NCBI RefSeq assembly: GCF_000014065.1
Contig: NC_008044.1
Location: forward strand, 271,501 to 335,500
Direction: 5' to 3'
From: Ruegeria sp. TM1040
GTDB taxonomy: Bacteria; Pseudomonadota; Alphaproteobacteria; Rhodobacterales; Rhodobacteraceae
Length of the DNA stretch: 64,000 nucleotides
Each line of letters starts with the position of its first letter. The stretch's first letter is position 1. Positions 1 through 8,450 of the stretch are shown here, piece after piece. A model generated the notes under the pieces. That model had not been told where the DNA came from. It saw only the letters and a program-made list of their open reading frames with translations, and did not search any database. The position numbers and the translations under genes are program-made.

Positions 1-88
1 CAATGAAGACATCGCCCGCGAAGCTCTGCGCCTCGCAGCCATGAAGCTGCCGGTTCAGACCCGCATCGTGGTGCGCGAAGACTGGTAA
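1..88 (+). CDS. rplP: 50S ribosomal protein L16, C-terminal end (partial)
   Basis: Only the last 28 codons and the stop lie in the window. The reading frame from base 2 ends in KLPVQTRIVVRED-W, the typical L16 C-terminus. L16 is a 23S rRNA-binding protein near the peptidyl transferase centre and is normally followed directly by rpmC in the S10 operon. Here a strong terminator follows instead, and rpmC appears about 4.2 kb later. The 5' part lies outside the window. Confidence 0.9.
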   Translation, partial: NEDIAREALRLAAMKLPVQTRIVVREDW

Positions 89-113
89 TCCCGGTTTTCC
101 GTAACGGATAGAA

Positions 114-146
114 CCCCCCGCCAGGTGACTGGCGGGGGGCTTTTTT
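114..146 (+). terminator. Intrinsic terminator after rplP
   Basis: A perfect 11-bp GC-rich stem (114-124 with 129-139, loop GTGA) is followed by a run of six T. It should end the upstream S10-type transcript at rplP. The genes from rpmC onwards would then need their own promoter. Confidence 0.9.
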
Positions 147-347
147 GTTCGTGCATGTGTAGGCCAGGTAACGGGTCGGAAAGGCCGTCGGTGCGTCTTC
201 GCATTTGCCTGTCCGTGTTGGGCGCCGTTGCGGGCGAGATTTGCGAAAGGCTGATGGAAACTTATGCAAATGTTCACTTAATGTTCTTAATCTGAGTGGC
301 AGATCAGGCGGGAACTCTAACCGCCACGTCGTTCAGGAGGCGAGAGC

Positions 348-647
348 ATGACATCCAAGAAATGCATTCGGCTATGCGTCACCGGCCTGTGCCTCGCCGC
401 TCTGATGTCCTGTTCGGACACGTCGATCCGCCTCGAGAGCGCGGACCCCGCCGCAGTCACGCGGATTAGCCAAGCGCCCTATCGCTATCAGCACGTCACT
501 TATTGGACCCTCGCCAATGGATGCACCTATTCGCGTGGGTTTTCAGGTCGGGGTGGATGGCGGTGGTTCTTGGTGGGCAACCCGATGTCACCGGAGCAGG
601 GTGTGGTCCACGAGGGCTGTACATTTGTTTTTGATGCATCTGATTAA
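348..647 (+). CDS. Small hypothetical lipoprotein
   Basis: This 99-residue protein has a positively charged N-terminus, a hydrophobic stretch and a lipobox-like LMSC around Cys22, so it is probably exported and lipidated. An AGGAGG ribosome binding site precedes the ATG. The mature part has no domain I recognise; it holds several aromatic residues and two further cysteines. It is the first gene in the DNA that separates rplP from rpmC. A weak promoter-like pair lies near 241-268 (TTGCGA, 16 bp, TATGCA). No function is inferred. Confidence 0.65.
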   Translation: MTSKKCIRLCVTGLCLAALMSCSDTSIRLESADPAAVTRISQAPYRYQHVTYWTLANGCTYSRGFSGRGGWRWFLVGNPMSPEQGVVHEGCTFVFDASD

Positions 648-751
648 AAAGCAATTGAGCTACACGCTGCGTTTGGGGCTTTGGGGAACTTTTCCTTCAG
701 CTTTATCAAATATGCTGCGCTCCAGAACAAAAGAGAGAAGGACGCTCCCGG

Positions 752-1462
752 ATGAAATTTGTAACCAGTGTTGCCACCGTTTTTGCCCTTGGCTTTGCCG
801 GGGCTGTGCAGGCCGCCGATGTCACCTTGTTGACCGAAGACTATGCGCCCCTCAACTTTGAGCGGGATGGCCAGATCGTTGGCCTTGGCGCGGATCAGGT
901 GTTTGAGATCATGAGCCGGGCGGGCATCGCCTATGAGGCGGAATTGACCCAGTGGTCCCGTGCGATTGGTCAGGCGGAACGCCGTCCCAACACCTGCGTG
1001 TTCAGCACCACGCATACCGAAGAGCGTGATCCCAAGTTCCAATGGGTTGAGCCGCTCGCCAGCGATAGCACCATCCTCGTGCGTAAAGCTGGCAGTGACA
1101 TCGCCCCGGCAACCATCGAAGACGCGCGCAGCTATCGCACCGGGACCCAGACCGGCGACTACACCGTCGGTGTGCTCGAAGAAGCCGGTTTTGAATCTAT
1201 CGATCTTGCGCCAACCCAATCGGCCACGGTGAAAAAGCTGCTGCAGGGTCGGATTGACCTGATGATCACCTCCGGCTCTTTCCTCGAGGCGGCACTCGCC
1301 GACGGAATCGAGATTGAAGAAGCGCTGGTGGTTTCCACAACCACCATGTCGCTGGCTTGCAGCCTCAAGACCGACGAGGCGCTAATCGCGCGGATGCAGG
1401 ACGCACTGCAGAGCATGATCGACGACGGCACTCAGGCCGAAATCATCGCGCGTTACGAATAA
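752..1462 (+). CDS. Periplasmic solute-binding protein, family 3 type (orphan)
   Basis: This 236-residue protein has a clear Sec signal peptide (cleavage near VQA, residue 21) and the two-lobed layout of bacterial extracellular solute-binding family 3. The early segment LTEDYAPLNFERDGQIVGLGADQ matches the ligand-lobe start of that family, and a MITSG-type segment lies around residue 173. Such proteins usually deliver polar amino acids to an ABC permease, but no permease or ATPase gene lies nearby. It may serve a distant transporter or act as a periplasmic sensor. Family assignment is moderately sure; the ligand is unknown. Confidence 0.7.
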   Translation: MKFVTSVATVFALGFAGAVQAADVTLLTEDYAPLNFERDGQIVGLGADQVFEIMSRAGIAYEAELTQWSRAIGQAERRPNTCVFSTTHTEERDPKFQWVEPLASDSTILVRKAGSDIAPATIEDARSYRTGTQTGDYTVGVLEEAGFESIDLAPTQSATVKKLLQGRIDLMITSGSFLEAALADGIEIEEALVVSTTTMSLACSLKTDEALIARMQDALQSMIDDGTQAEIIARYE

Positions 1463-1609
1463 GTCGCGTCCTAAACCTATTTTGGTTTCGCAGCGCGCAT
1501 GCTCGGTTCAGGGCATGCGCGTTTGCGTTTCAAAAGGCAGGGCGCGGCCAGCGCACAACGGCATCAAGCGCTCTCGCCAAACCTGGCGCGCCTGCGCTAA
1601 GAGAGCATC

Positions 1610-2230
1610 ATGGCCCAGATTGATTCCCTCTTCGTGACCCGCCTTTATCGTGCTGCGCTCTCCGAGCACGGCCCCAAAATTGACCCGCAGGAAATGGAGG
1701 CGTCGTGCATCGCGATCGCCGAAGATGATGAGGCGGGGCAGGACTGGTGCGAGGAGAATGGCTATCCCGGCTATACGTCCTATGCGTCGCTCACCGATCT
1801 GCCCTGGCGGTTCCCTATTTTTGCTGATCTGGTCAAATCTCTGGACGCCCATGTCGCAGCCTTTGCGCAGGATCTCGAACTCAATCTCGATGGGCGTGAT
1901 CTGAAGCTTGAAGATCTGTGGATCAACATCCTGCCTGAGGGCGGCACCCACGCCAGCCACATTCACCCACATTCGGTGATTTCCGGCACCACCTATGTCT
2001 CGATGCCTGACGGCGCGTCGGCGCTCAAGCTCGAGGACCCGCGCCACGCGATGATGATGGCGCATCCGCCGCGCACCAAAGACTGCCGCCGTGAGCTGCG
2101 CAGCTTTGTCTATGAGGCGCCCAATGTGGGCGATGTCCTGCTCTGGGAAAGCTTCATCCGCCACGAGGTGCCCATGAACATGGCCGAGGACGAGCGGATT
2201 TCCGTCTCCTTCAATTACGCCTGGGCCTGA
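1610..2230 (+). CDS. TIGR02466-type putative 2OG-Fe(II) oxygenase
   Basis: This 206-residue protein resembles the TIGR02466 family, a double-stranded beta-helix group related to 2-oxoglutarate/Fe(II) oxygenases. Visible marks are the metal-site-like segment HIHPHSVISGTTYV around residues 118-131, and near the C-terminus the RHEVP segment followed by RISVSFNYAW, where the second metal histidine and the 2OG-binding arginine would sit. The substrate is unknown. The gene starts with ATG after GAGAG. It is followed by an aspartoacylase-like gene, separated by a hairpin-terminator. Confidence 0.7.
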   Translation: MAQIDSLFVTRLYRAALSEHGPKIDPQEMEASCIAIAEDDEAGQDWCEENGYPGYTSYASLTDLPWRFPIFADLVKSLDAHVAAFAQDLELNLDGRDLKLEDLWINILPEGGTHASHIHPHSVISGTTYVSMPDGASALKLEDPRHAMMMAHPPRTKDCRRELRSFVYEAPNVGDVLLWESFIRHEVPMNMAEDERISVSFNYAWA

Positions 2231-2273
2231 TCGCGCGGGACAGATTGTAAAGCGCTGAAAAACCTGCATAGCT

Positions 2274-2303
2274 TCTCGGACATCCTGTCCGAGAGGCTTT
2301 TTT
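2274..2303 (+). promoter_or_regulatory. Terminator hairpin that covers the ribosome binding site of the next gene
   Basis: A perfect 9-bp stem (2274-2282 with 2286-2294, loop TCC) is followed by GGC and six T that run straight into the ATG at 2304. The only good Shine-Dalgarno sequence for the downstream gene, GAGAGG at 2291-2296, lies mostly in the 3' arm of the stem. The element is therefore an intrinsic terminator for the upstream gene and also a potential translational lock on the downstream gene in read-through RNA. Confidence 0.75.
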
Positions 2304-3344
2304 ATGGCGCGGCGTTCCCCTTTTGAAATTGGTGGTTTCCATATTCCGCCCGGCACCCGGCGCACCGTTGATCTGCCGGTGAGCGTGCTGTCGGATCACA
2401 CACCGGTCAATATGTCGGCGCATGTGATCCACGGGTCCGAGGATGGCCCGACGCTCTTTGTGTCTGCGGCTATCCACGGCGATGAGGTGATCGGAGTGGA
2501 GATCGCCCGCCGCCTGTTGCGCAGCCGTCAGTTTGCGCGCCTGCGGGGCACCCTGATCGTGGTGCCCATCGTCAATACCTTCGGGTTTCTCAATCATTCC
2601 CGCTATTTGCCGGATCGACGCGACCTCAATCGCTGCTTTCCCGGCAGCGAGGGAGGCTCGCTCGCCAGCCGCCTCGCGCATCTTTTTATGACAGAGATCG
2701 TGGCGCGCTCGGATCTGGGGATTGACCTGCACTCCGCCGCGATCCACCGCACCAACCTGCCGCAGATCCGTGTCTCACCCAAGGCTCAGGATACGCTTGC
2801 CTACGCCGATGCCTTTGGCGCGCCGGTGGTGATCCGCTCGGGGCTGCGGGATGGCTCTCTGCGCAAAGAGGCGCAAAAGGCCGGGGTCGATATTCTGCTC
2901 TACGAAGCGGGGGAGGGGTTGCGGTTTGACGAGCAATCCGCCCGTGTTGGTGTCGCCGGGATTTTGCGCGTGATGCATGCGCTCGACATGATCCCCGAGG
3001 ATGGCGTGCCACTGGCCGAAGGTGTGCCGGTTCGCGCCGCGGACTCGGCGTGGGAACGTGCACCCGCCGGCGGATTGCTCCGTGCCTATAAAACCACTGG
3101 CGAGATGGTCGAGGCCGGGGATGTGCTCGGGATCGTTGCCGACCCCTTTGGCGAAGAGGAAATGGAACTCACCGCAAGCCAGACGGGTCTTATCATCGGG
3201 CGCGCCAATATGCCCATTGTGAACGAGGGTGACGCGCTGTTTCACATCGCCAGCGTGAATTCCGCCACCGCCGAACAACAGATCGAAACGCTCAACGCGC
3301 AGCTTGATGGCGCGGCGATGTTTGACGAGGATGAGATCATCTAG
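2304..3344 (+). CDS. Succinylglutamate desuccinylase/aspartoacylase family hydrolase
   Basis: This 346-residue protein carries the zinc carboxypeptidase-like signatures of the AstE/AspA (M14-related) family: AAIHGDEVIG around residue 52 (His and Glu zinc ligands), RRDLNRCFPG around 104, DLHSAAIHRTNLPQIR around 134 (third ligand His), and the catalytic-type Glu in LYEAGEG around 199. These enzymes remove acyl groups from N-acyl amino acids, or act on related amides. The family also includes the ectoine-degradation enzyme DoeB, but no ectoine gene is nearby. The C-terminal 100 residues form the usual beta domain. The exact substrate is unknown. Its start is set by GAGAGG seven bases upstream, inside a terminator hairpin. 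Confidence 0.85.
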   Translation: MARRSPFEIGGFHIPPGTRRTVDLPVSVLSDHTPVNMSAHVIHGSEDGPTLFVSAAIHGDEVIGVEIARRLLRSRQFARLRGTLIVVPIVNTFGFLNHSRYLPDRRDLNRCFPGSEGGSLASRLAHLFMTEIVARSDLGIDLHSAAIHRTNLPQIRVSPKAQDTLAYADAFGAPVVIRSGLRDGSLRKEAQKAGVDILLYEAGEGLRFDEQSARVGVAGILRVMHALDMIPEDGVPLAEGVPVRAADSAWERAPAGGLLRAYKTTGEMVEAGDVLGIVADPFGEEEMELTASQTGLIIGRANMPIVNEGDALFHIASVNSATAEQQIETLNAQLDGAAMFDEDEII

Positions 3345-3356
3345 GCTGCTGAAGCG

Positions 3357-3986
3357 TCACAAGGCGCGTGCAAAGAGGCCGATGATCCGGGTCATCTTTT
3401 CGCGGGGCAGGGCGGTTGGTTCGACCTCAAAGCGGGCCATGTAGCCGCGCATTTCTTTCAGCTCGAGAAACTCCTCGAGCACGCGATAGCGTTTGCGGTC
3501 GCGGTAGTCATCAAAGAGGATCGTGACCTTCCGGGTGCAGCGCAGCATCGCAGCCAGGGCGCAGGCGACCCGAAACCGGCCGTCAATCAGGATCAGATCC
3601 GGGTGCTGAAAGCCGTCGATATCCCAGATCGAGAGCGGGTATTTGTGATAGCGGTGGTGCTGCTCGGTGTTCACCGGCAGGCCCCACTTCCCGGTCTTGC
3701 CGATGTTGACGTAGTGCAGATGCGGCAGAGAGGGGACATCGTTTTCGTCAAAGTAGCGCTGCATCATCTTGTGCCAGTCGCGGCTGCTCTCGACAGAGTA
3801 GAGCGTTTTGCCGGGCATCTCGGCGCCGAGCACGGTGGATCCGCCGCTGCCATACTCCAGAATGACGTCTGCATCCTTGTAATGACCCTCGACCCAGTCG
3901 CAGACCTCCGGCGCAAAGGTCAGCTTTGGCCGCTCAATCCGGGGTTCACGGGTCTCAGACGCTTCCATGCCGATGGCCTTTGTCAT
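3357..3986 (-). CDS. SAM-dependent methyltransferase-like protein
   Basis: This 209-residue protein has a Rossmann-type motif I, ILEYGSGGST (around residues 42-51), an acidic residue after the next strand (YSVESS), and DLILIDGRFR around 130-139 as a motif-IV-like strand. The order fits class I SAM-dependent methyltransferases. No metal or substrate motif identifies a target. It converges on the aspartoacylase-like gene with only 12 bases between the stops. It is not clearly cotranscribed with anything and stands between that gene and rpmC. Function is unproven. Confidence 0.6.
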   Translation of the reverse strand: MTKAIGMEASETREPRIERPKLTFAPEVCDWVEGHYKDADVILEYGSGGSTVLGAEMPGKTLYSVESSRDWHKMMQRYFDENDVPSLPHLHYVNIGKTGKWGLPVNTEQHHRYHKYPLSIWDIDGFQHPDLILIDGRFRVACALAAMLRCTRKVTILFDDYRDRKRYRVLEEFLELKEMRGYMARFEVEPTALPREKMTRIIGLFARAL

Positions 3987-4164
3987 AAATCACCTTATGG
4001 GTTTGTGGTGTGGGCTGGTTAGGACAAAGTCAAGCCTGCGCAAATATGTGGCTCTGGTTTGCGACGCCCTGCTGCCCACCGGACAAGCGTTGCGATCTTT
4101 CCCTTGCCCTTCTGGCATGGCTCCTGTAGAGGGACGCATCGCTCACCGCAATTCGCGAGTCGGA

Positions 4165-4202
4165 TTGTGTCGGGCGATTCTTTTTCTGCACAATCTGTGC
4201 AG
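4165..4202 (+). promoter_or_regulatory. Possible promoter with inverted repeat ahead of rpmC
   Basis: A weak promoter-like pair (TTGTGT at 4165-4170, 18 bp, CACAAT at 4189-4194) overlaps a perfect 7-bp inverted repeat, CTGCACA-ATC-TGTGCAG, at 4186-4202. A second possible stem pairs CACCAGGGC (4213) with GCCCTCTGGTG (4245). Because a terminator follows rplP, the spc-type genes need a promoter in 3987-4277. This is the best candidate I can see there. Confidence 0.35.
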
Positions 4203-4277
4203 ACGACATAACCCACCAGGGCAAAGGGTGACCCACCATAAGGGGCCCTCTGGTGCCAAGGAAAGGAACGCAAGGCG

Positions 4278-4478
4278 ATGAACGCCAAGGATCTGCGCGA
4301 CAAAACCGTGGACGAGCTCCGCGACGAACTCGCAAACCTCAAAAAAGAGAGCTTCAACCTGCGCTTTCAACAAGCGACCGGTCAGCTGGAAAACACTGCA
4401 GGCATCAAAGCGGCTCGCCGCAACGCTGCTCGCGTGAAAACCATCCTGAACGAAAAAGCTGCAGCAGCAGCTGAATAA
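4278..4478 (+). CDS. rpmC: 50S ribosomal protein L29
   Basis: This 66-residue helical protein starts with [18 protein letters not shown] and holds the family core [20 protein letters not shown], followed by an Ala-rich tail. L29 sits at the peptide exit tunnel and contacts SRP and trigger factor. It is the first gene of the resumed cluster and is followed by rpsQ after 12 bases. It is displaced from its usual partner rplP by the accessory genes upstream. Confidence 0.97.
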   Translation: MNAKDLRDKTVDELRDELANLKKESFNLRFQQATGQLENTAGIKAARRNAARVKTILNEKAAAAAE

Positions 4479-4490
4479 GGAGCCTCTCAG

Positions 4491-4721
4491 ATGCCCAAAC
4501 GTATCCTGCAAGGCGTCGTGACCTCCGACGCAAACGCTCAGACCGTCACCGTGTCCGTGGAACGTCGTTTCACACACCCGGTTCTGAAGAAAACCATCCG
4601 TAAGTCCAAGAAATACCGGGCTCACGATGAAAAGAACGCTTTCAAGGTCGGCGACACCGTACGCATCATCGAATGCGCGCCGAAATCGAAAACGAAACGC
4701 TGGGAAGTTCTGGAAGCCTAA
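4491..4721 (+). CDS. rpsQ: 30S ribosomal protein S17
   Basis: This 76-residue OB-fold protein has the S17 signatures [10 protein letters not shown]-like near the start (here [15 protein letters not shown]) and [19 protein letters not shown] near the end. It binds 16S rRNA early in 30S assembly. A GGAGC ribosome binding site precedes the ATG. It is cotranscribed with rpmC. A hairpin lies immediately after the stop, ahead of rplN. Confidence 0.97.
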   Translation: MPKRILQGVVTSDANAQTVTVSVERRFTHPVLKKTIRKSKKYRAHDEKNAFKVGDTVRIIECAPKSKTKRWEVLEA

Positions 4722-4739
4722 GAGCCTCGTTTGAGGCTC
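4722..4739 (+). promoter_or_regulatory. Intercistronic hairpin after rpsQ
   Basis: A perfect 7-bp stem GAGCCTC-GTTT-GAGGCTC starts at the rpsQ stop. No T run follows directly, so it is more likely an RNA-stability or processing element than a full terminator. The gap to rplN is 100 bases, unusually long for this operon. Confidence 0.5.
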
Positions 4740-4821
4740 CTGGCGACTAGGCTTTTTAGCACAGTCGAAACCCTGGGGGATCACAGCACGCATCGCTGCC
4801 CCAAAGGTCGGGAGAAACCAC

Positions 4822-5190
4822 ATGATCCAGATGCAAACAAATCTGGATGTTGCTGATAACTCCGGCGCTCGCCGAGTTCAGTGCATCAAGGTTCTGGGTG
4901 GCTCCAAGCGTAAATACGCTTCCGTTGGCGACATCATCGTCGTCTCGGTTAAAGAAGCCATCCCGCGCGGTCGCGTGAAGAAGGGTGACGTCCGTAAGGC
5001 CGTTGTCGTTCGCACCGCCAAAGAGGTCCGTCGTGAAGACGGCACCGCCATCCGTTTTGACCGCAACGCTGCTGTTATCCTGAATAACAACAACGAGCCG
5101 GTCGGCACCCGTATCTTCGGCCCGGTTGTTCGCGAACTGCGCGCGAAGAACTTCATGAAGATCATCTCGCTCGCTCCGGAGGTGCTCTAA
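4822..5190 (+). CDS. rplN: 50S ribosomal protein L14
   Basis: The 122-residue product starts [17 protein letters not shown] and keeps the L14 features [17 protein letters not shown] and [13 protein letters not shown]. The length matches the family. L14 lies at the subunit interface and contacts L19 and 16S rRNA. A GGGAG ribosome binding site lies before the ATG. Its stop overlaps the rplX start in TAATG, so the two are probably translationally coupled. Confidence 0.98.
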   Translation: MIQMQTNLDVADNSGARRVQCIKVLGGSKRKYASVGDIIVVSVKEAIPRGRVKKGDVRKAVVVRTAKEVRREDGTAIRFDRNAAVILNNNNEPVGTRIFGPVVRELRAKNFMKIISLAPEVL

Positions 5191-5495
5191 TGGCTGCTAA
5201 ACTGCGCAAAGGCGACAAGGTCGTCGTGCTTGCTGGTCGCGATAAGGGCAAAGAAGGCACCATTGCCTCCGTTGACCCCAAAGCCGGTAAAGCTGTCGTA
5301 GATGGCGTGAACATGGCCATCCGTCACACCCGTCAGACCCAGACGTCGCAAGGCGGCCGCCTGCCCAAGGCCCTGCCGATCGACCTGTCGAACCTGGCTC
5401 TGCTGGACTCCAACGGCAAAGCAACCCGCGTCGGCTTCCGCGAAGAAGACGGCAAGAAGGTGCGCTTTGCAAAAACCACCGGGGAGACTGTCTGA
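5190..5495 (+). CDS. rplX: 50S ribosomal protein L24
   Basis: This 101-residue KOW-domain protein has [20 protein letters not shown] at its N-terminus, the defining L24 motif. It initiates 50S assembly on 23S rRNA. Its ATG overlaps the rplN stop, and its own stop overlaps the rplE start in TGATG, giving a chain of coupled genes. Confidence 0.97.
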   Translation: MAAKLRKGDKVVVLAGRDKGKEGTIASVDPKAGKAVVDGVNMAIRHTRQTQTSQGGRLPKALPIDLSNLALLDSNGKATRVGFREEDGKKVRFAKTTGETV

Positions 5496-6058
5496 TGCTT
5501 GACGATGCAACCTACACCCCGCGTCTGAAGACCCTCTACAAGGACACCATCCGTGGCGCCCTCAAAGAGGAATTCGGCTACAAGAACGAGATGCAGATCC
5601 CCAAGCTGGACAAGATCGTTCTGAACATCGGCTGCGGCCGTGCAGCCGTCAAAGACAGCAAGAAGGCGAAATCGGCTCAGGAAGACCTGACCAAGATCGC
5701 CGGTCAGAAAGCGCTGACCACCGTTGCAAAGAACTCCATCGCTGGCTTCCGCGTTCGTGAAGGCATGCCGATGGGTGCAAAGGTGACCCTGCGTGGCGAG
5801 CGGATGTATGAATTCCTCGACCGTCTGATCACCATCGCGATGCCCCGGATCCGCGACTTCCGCGGTGTGTCCGGCACCTCTTTCGACGGTCGTGGCAACT
5901 ACGCCCTTGGCCTCAAAGAGCACATCGTGTTCCCGGAAATCGATTTCGACAAGATCGACGAAGCCTGGGGCATGGACATCGTAATTGCCACCACCGCGAA
6001 CACCGACGCGGAAGCTAAGGCGCTGTTGAAAGCTTTCAACATGCCCTTCAACAGCTGA
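5495..6058 (+). CDS. rplE: 50S ribosomal protein L5
   Basis: The 187-residue product has the L5 signatures [14 protein letters not shown] (5S rRNA-contacting region), [18 protein letters not shown] and [18 protein letters not shown]5 binds 5S rRNA in the central protuberance. It is followed by rpsN after 18 bases, as in the classical spc operon. Confidence 0.98.
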   Translation: MLDDATYTPRLKTLYKDTIRGALKEEFGYKNEMQIPKLDKIVLNIGCGRAAVKDSKKAKSAQEDLTKIAGQKALTTVAKNSIAGFRVREGMPMGAKVTLRGERMYEFLDRLITIAMPRIRDFRGVSGTSFDGRGNYALGLKEHIVFPEIDFDKIDEAWGMDIVIATTANTDAEAKALLKAFNMPFNS

Positions 6059-6076
6059 TCGCGGAGAGGAAGAGAC

Positions 6077-6382
6077 ATGGCTAAAAAAGCAATGATCGAA
6101 CGCGAAAAGAAGCGCGAGCGCCTGGTGGCCAAATACGCTGCCAAACGTGCCGAGCTCAAAGAGATCGCGAATGACGAATCCCGCCCGATGGAAGAGCGTT
6201 TCAAAGCGCGTCTGAAACTGGCGAAACTGCCGCGCAACAGCTCGGCAACCCGTCTGCATAACCGCTGCCAGCTGACCGGCCGTCCCCACGCTTACTACCG
6301 TAAGCTGAAGGTAAGCCGTATCGCTCTGCGGGAACTGGGCTCCAATGGCCAGATCCCCGGCATGGTGAAATCGAGCTGGTAA
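6077..6382 (+). CDS. rpsN: 30S ribosomal protein S14 (zinc-independent long form)
   Basis: The 101-residue product is the long form of S14. It lacks the CxxC zinc pairs of the short form and ends in the conserved [20 protein letters not shown] ... GMVKSSW. It lies in the 30S head and helps S3/S10 assembly. A GGAAGAG ribosome binding site precedes the ATG. Confidence 0.97.
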   Translation: MAKKAMIEREKKRERLVAKYAAKRAELKEIANDESRPMEERFKARLKLAKLPRNSSATRLHNRCQLTGRPHAYYRKLKVSRIALRELGSNGQIPGMVKSSW

Positions 6383-6394
6383 GGGAGAGACAAT

Positions 6395-6787
6395 ATGAAC
6401 GATCCTATCGGCGATATGCTCACCCGTATCCGTAACTCTCAGATGCGTGGCAAATCCACCGTCATGACCCCGGCGTCCAAACTGCGCGCATGGGTTCTGG
6501 ATGTGCTGCAGTCCGAGGGCTACATCCGCGGCTACGAGAGCGCGACTGATGAACGCGGCCACCCGGCGCTGGAAATCAGCCTCAAGTACTACGAAGGCGA
6601 ACCTGTCATTCGCGAACTGAAGCGGGTCTCCAAACCCGGTCGTCGCGTTTACATGGGCGTCAATGACATCCCGTCGGTCCGTCAGGGCCTGGGTGTGTCG
6701 ATTGTCTCCACCCCCAAAGGTGTGATGTCGGATGCAAACGCACGCGCGGCCAACGTTGGTGGCGAAGTGCTTTGCACCGTCTTCTAA
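6395..6787 (+). CDS. rpsH: 30S ribosomal protein S8
   Basis: The 130-residue product begins [18 protein letters not shown] and has the conserved C-terminal [19 protein letters not shown]. In Escherichia coli S8 binds 16S helix 21 and is the translational repressor of the spc operon, acting on the L5 message. No S8 target was recognised near rplE here. Spacing to rplF is 15 bases. Confidence 0.98.
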   Translation: MNDPIGDMLTRIRNSQMRGKSTVMTPASKLRAWVLDVLQSEGYIRGYESATDERGHPALEISLKYYEGEPVIRELKRVSKPGRRVYMGVNDIPSVRQGLGVSIVSTPKGVMSDANARAANVGGEVLCTVF

Positions 6788-6802
6788 GGAGGCCTCAGCA
6801 CA

Positions 6803-7336
6803 ATGTCTCGTATTGGTAAAAAACCGGTCGAACTGCCCAGCGGTGTTTCCGCGAGCCTGTCCGGCCAGACCATCGAAGTGAAGGGCCCGAAAGGCGCCCA
6901 GACCTTCACCGCAACCGACGACGTGACCCTCACCGTTGAGGACAACGTGGTGAAAGTTGAGCCGCGCGGCAAATCCAAGCGCGCGCGTCAGCAGTGGGGC
7001 ATGTCCCGCACCATGGTGGCCAACATGGTCCAGGGCGTCACCCAGGGTTTCAAGAAAGAGCTTGAGATCCAAGGTGTTGGTTACCGTGCTCAGATGCAGG
7101 GCAACACCCTGAAGCTGAACCTCGGCTACAGCCACGACGTCGATTTCACTGCCCCGGAAGGTGTGACCATCACCGCTCCGAAGCAGACCGAAATCGTTGT
7201 GGAAGGTGCAGACGCGCAGGCGGTTGGCGAAGTGGCGGCGAAAATCCGCGACTGGCGTCGTCCCGAGCCCTACAAAGGCAAAGGCATCCGCTACAAGGGC
7301 GAATTCATCTTCCGCAAGGAAGGCAAGAAGAAGTAA
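6803..7336 (+). CDS. rplF: 50S ribosomal protein L6
   Basis: This 177-residue protein has two L6 repeats. It opens with [15 protein letters not shown] and carries the signature [14 protein letters not shown] near the end. It binds near the sarcin-ricin loop. It follows rpsH after a GGAGG ribosome binding site and is followed closely by rplR. Confidence 0.98.
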
Positions 7337-7347
7337 GGACAAGCAAA

Positions 7348-7707
7348 ATGGCAAACAGCAAACGTACCCTGTTTCTGAAGCGTCGTCTGCGCGTCCGGAA
7401 CAAGCTTCGCAAGGTGAACGCAGGTCGTCTGCGTCTCTCCGTGCACCGCTCGAACAAGAACATCTCTGTTCAGCTGATCGACGACGTCAAAGGTGTGACT
7501 CTCGCCGCAGCCTCGACCCTGGAAAAGGATCTTGGTTTTGTGGGCAAGAACAACATCGAAGCGGCAACCAAAGTGGGTTCCGTGATCGCAGAGCGCGCGA
7601 AAGCGGCTGGCGTGACCGAAGCATACTTCGATCGTGGCGGTTTCCTCTATCACGGCAAAGTGAAGGCTCTGGCCGACGCTGCGCGTGAAGGTGGTCTGAA
7701 GATCTAA
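7348..7707 (+). CDS. rplR: 50S ribosomal protein L18
   Basis: This 119-residue 5S rRNA-binding protein opens with basic [18 protein letters not shown] and has [18 protein letters not shown] and the C-terminal [26 protein letters not shown]. Typical L18 length. A long stable hairpin separates it from rpsE, which follows after about 170 bases instead of the usual short gap. Confidence 0.98.
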   Translation: MANSKRTLFLKRRLRVRNKLRKVNAGRLRLSVHRSNKNISVQLIDDVKGVTLAAASTLEKDLGFVGKNNIEAATKVGSVIAERAKAAGVTEAYFDRGGFLYHGKVKALADAAREGGLKI

Positions 7708-7715
7708 GGATCAAC

Positions 7716-7742
7716 CGGGCGCCCCGCTGGCCGGGGCGCCCG
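7716..7742 (+). promoter_or_regulatory. Stable hairpin between rplR and rpsE
   Basis: A perfect 11-bp GC-only stem (7716-7726 with 7732-7742, loop CTGGC) lies 8 bases after rplR. The following sequence GAGCGATTTTGG has only four T, so termination would be partial at best. It may set the ratio between the two halves of the operon or protect the upstream message. Confidence 0.55.
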
Positions 7743-7874
7743 AGCGATTTTGGAAAGAGTGGACCGCCTTGGTGGTCCCGATGATCCGGGAGCAGGCCGT
7801 GTTGCAGGCTCACCAGGATTGGAACATTTGACGGGGCGGTCTGACTTCCTCGTCACATCATGAAGGAATGCCAA

Positions 7875-8438
7875 ATGGCAGAACGTGAAAACCGCCGCGG
7901 CAACCGCCGCGACCGTGAAGAGACACCGGAATTCGCAGATCGTCTGGTCGCGATCAACCGCGTGTCCAAAACCGTTAAGGGTGGTAAGCGCTTCGGCTTC
8001 GCCGCGCTCGTCGTCGTAGGTGACCAAAAAGGTCGCGTCGGCTTCGGCAAAGGTAAAGCCAAAGAGGTGCCCGAGGCGATCCGCAAGGCAACCGAGCAAG
8101 CCAAGCGCCAGATGATCCGCGTGCCGCTGAAAGAGGGTCGTACCCTGCACCACGACATGTACGGTCGCCACGGCGCCGGCAAAGTGGTCATGCGCACCGC
8201 TCCGGAAGGTACTGGTATCATCGCCGGTGGTCCGATGCGTGCTGTGTTTGAAATGCTGGGCATCAAGGACGTGGTTTCCAAGTCCGTTGGCTCTCAGAAC
8301 CCTTACAACATGATCCGCGCCACCATCGACGGCCTGAAAAAAGAGCAGAGCCCGCGCTCTGTTGCTCAGCGTCGTGGCAAAAAGGTTGCTGACATCCTGC
8401 CCAAGCGGGACGAAGCACCCGCGGAAGCAGAAGCGTAA
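7875..8438 (+). CDS. rpsE: 30S ribosomal protein S5
   Basis: The product is 187 residues from the ATG at 7875 ([13 protein letters not shown]). An earlier in-frame ATG at 7860 is less likely because the GAAGGAA ribosome binding site (7863-7868) lies inside that extension. Signatures: the dsRBD-like [21 protein letters not shown] and the C-terminal domain [17 protein letters not shown]5 affects decoding accuracy and helicase activity at the mRNA entry. rpmD follows after 12 bases. Confidence 0.97.
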   Translation: MAERENRRGNRRDREETPEFADRLVAINRVSKTVKGGKRFGFAALVVVGDQKGRVGFGKGKAKEVPEAIRKATEQAKRQMIRVPLKEGRTLHHDMYGRHGAGKVVMRTAPEGTGIIAGGPMRAVFEMLGIKDVVSKSVGSQNPYNMIRATIDGLKKEQSPRSVAQRRGKKVADILPKRDEAPAEAEA

Positions 8439-8450
8439 GGAAACTGATCC

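Noticed and set aside
5333-7354. Open frame of 673 codons on the minus strand across rplE to rplR
   Set aside because: It lies opposite six certain ribosomal protein genes. It arises from their GC-rich codon bias and has no ribosome binding site or family feature.
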